Shown here: in pieces, positions 31,462 through 31,862 of the stretch
Layout of the letters: the number at the start of each line of letters is the position of its first letter
How positions within the stretch are numbered: the first letter of the stretch is position 1
NCBI GenBank assembly: GCA_964470915.1
Contig: CAYYEM010000016.1
Span: forward strand, 1 to 31,862
Origin: CAYPXN01 sp964470915
Lineage (GTDB): Bacteria > UBA10199 > JADFYH01
Length of the DNA stretch: 31,862 bases
Reading direction: 5' to 3'
Made by a program: the position numbers and the translations under genes
Notes under the pieces: generated by a model
Seen by the model: the letters and a program-made list of their open reading frames with translations, nothing else
The model's database searches: none
Told to the model about the DNA's origin: nothing

Positions 31462-31862
31462 GTGGGTACACCTATTTCAAAATCTCTTTTTCAGCTTCCT
31501 GAATTTAAAGATCGCATAATAGATAATGCTGATTTTTTGGATTCAGCATTGTCTGTTATTGTCAGATCAAGATACCAGGGAAAATCCATCAGTCTAGATG
31601 TGGGCGATAAAGAATCTACCCTGCAAATCGATATAAAAAATGCTCACGAGGCGAGTCTTAAGATTAGGTATGTAGTAGATGATGATTTGGAAGCTGAGAA
31701 TGGACGAGTTTATGTTGTCGACAGTTTTAATTTTGATCCCAGCACCAAAAGCTTCGAAGGGCTAATATACTACAGAGAAGTTTTGAAAAATTCTGAACAT
31801 CCTTTTTGGGGAAATTTACTTCAAAAATTAGAACAAGCTACAGAAAAAAAACCACCTTCAGC
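31462..31862 (+). CDS. Modular family protein, N-terminal part (cut by window end)
   Basis: 133 codons are visible with no stop. The GTG start is supported by AAAAGGGGG at 7 bases, an arrangement equal to the TTG start at 408. The product begins MGTPISKS and aligns by eye over its first 100 residues with the 408 product: ISLDVG against FELDVG, YVVDDDLEAENGRVYVVDSFNFD against YSVDNDDDAKNGRLILKDSFEID, and KSFEG against KSLKG. The alignment needs almost no gaps. No signal peptide is seen. By analogy it should continue with a helical region and a variable C-terminal domain outside the window. Confidence 0.7.
   Translation, partial: MGTPISKSLFQLPEFKDRIIDNADFLDSALSVIVRSRYQGKSISLDVGDKESTLQIDIKNAHEASLKIRYVVDDDLEAENGRVYVVDSFNFDPSTKSFEGLIYYREVLKNSEHPFWGNLLQKLEQATEKKPPS

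Overview
The window looks like chromosomal DNA of an uncultured Gram-negative bacterium with moderate to low GC, assembled as a scaffold with four 100-base N gaps (1683-1782, 4238-4337, 10798-10897, 28465-28564). An AsmA protein, a soluble lytic transglycosylase, an outer-membrane-barrel protease fusion, a lipoprotein and RimO fit a diderm. Gene content and the dispersed repeats suggest a deltaproteobacterium-like or Bdellovibrionota-like lineage (for example UBA10199-type metagenome genomes). That placement is inference; no rRNA gene is present.

Layout. 1-4237: a small hypothetical gene, then a large gene broken by a gap that joins a family-specific N-terminal region to a PP2C phosphatase module and a long proline-rich tail, then a 65-residue hypothetical gene and a terminator. 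4341-11224: envelope genes (lytic transglycosylase; metallopeptidase + PD40 propeller + barrel; divergent AsmA). 11240-12556: a HipA-like kinase plus HTH pair behind a perfect 32-bp palindrome that covers its promoter. 12548-15471 (minus strand): sulfate assimilation genes cysQ, cysH, cysC and a DUF4202 gene. 15491-15876: a divergent control region with overlapping promoters, an unassigned structured element, a SAM-I riboswitch and its terminator. 15969-23598 (plus strand): a threonine-synthase-like enzyme, NIL protein, cysteine synthase, JAMM peptidase, MoaD/ThiS-type sulfur carrier, radical SAM protein, SLC13 transporter, Usp protein and ATP sulfurylase. 23617-26848: a secreted choice-of-anchor-D repeat protein and a HEAT-type lipoprotein. 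27020-31862: more members of the family seen at 408, with rimO between them.

How it works together. The centre of the window is a sulfur locus: uptake (SLC13), activation (Sat, CysC), reduction (CysH), PAP disposal (CysQ), and incorporation into amino acids through a protein-thiocarboxylate route (sulfur carrier + JAMM + PLP enzymes). Its plus-strand half is controlled by SAM.

The most novel signal is a set of four promoter-like elements, CCACAACTTT-N11-GNCGATAA with an invariant 11-base spacer and a FliA (sigma-28)-like -10. They lie in front of four genes of one modular family with Gly/Ala-rich N-terminal regions joined to different C-terminal domains (PP2C, ParB/sulfiredoxin-like, GNAT-like, and one cut by the window edge). 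This looks like a coregulated, undescribed effector-type family. Several genes also appear to be leaderless, and REP-like doublets and other repeats occur both between and inside genes.
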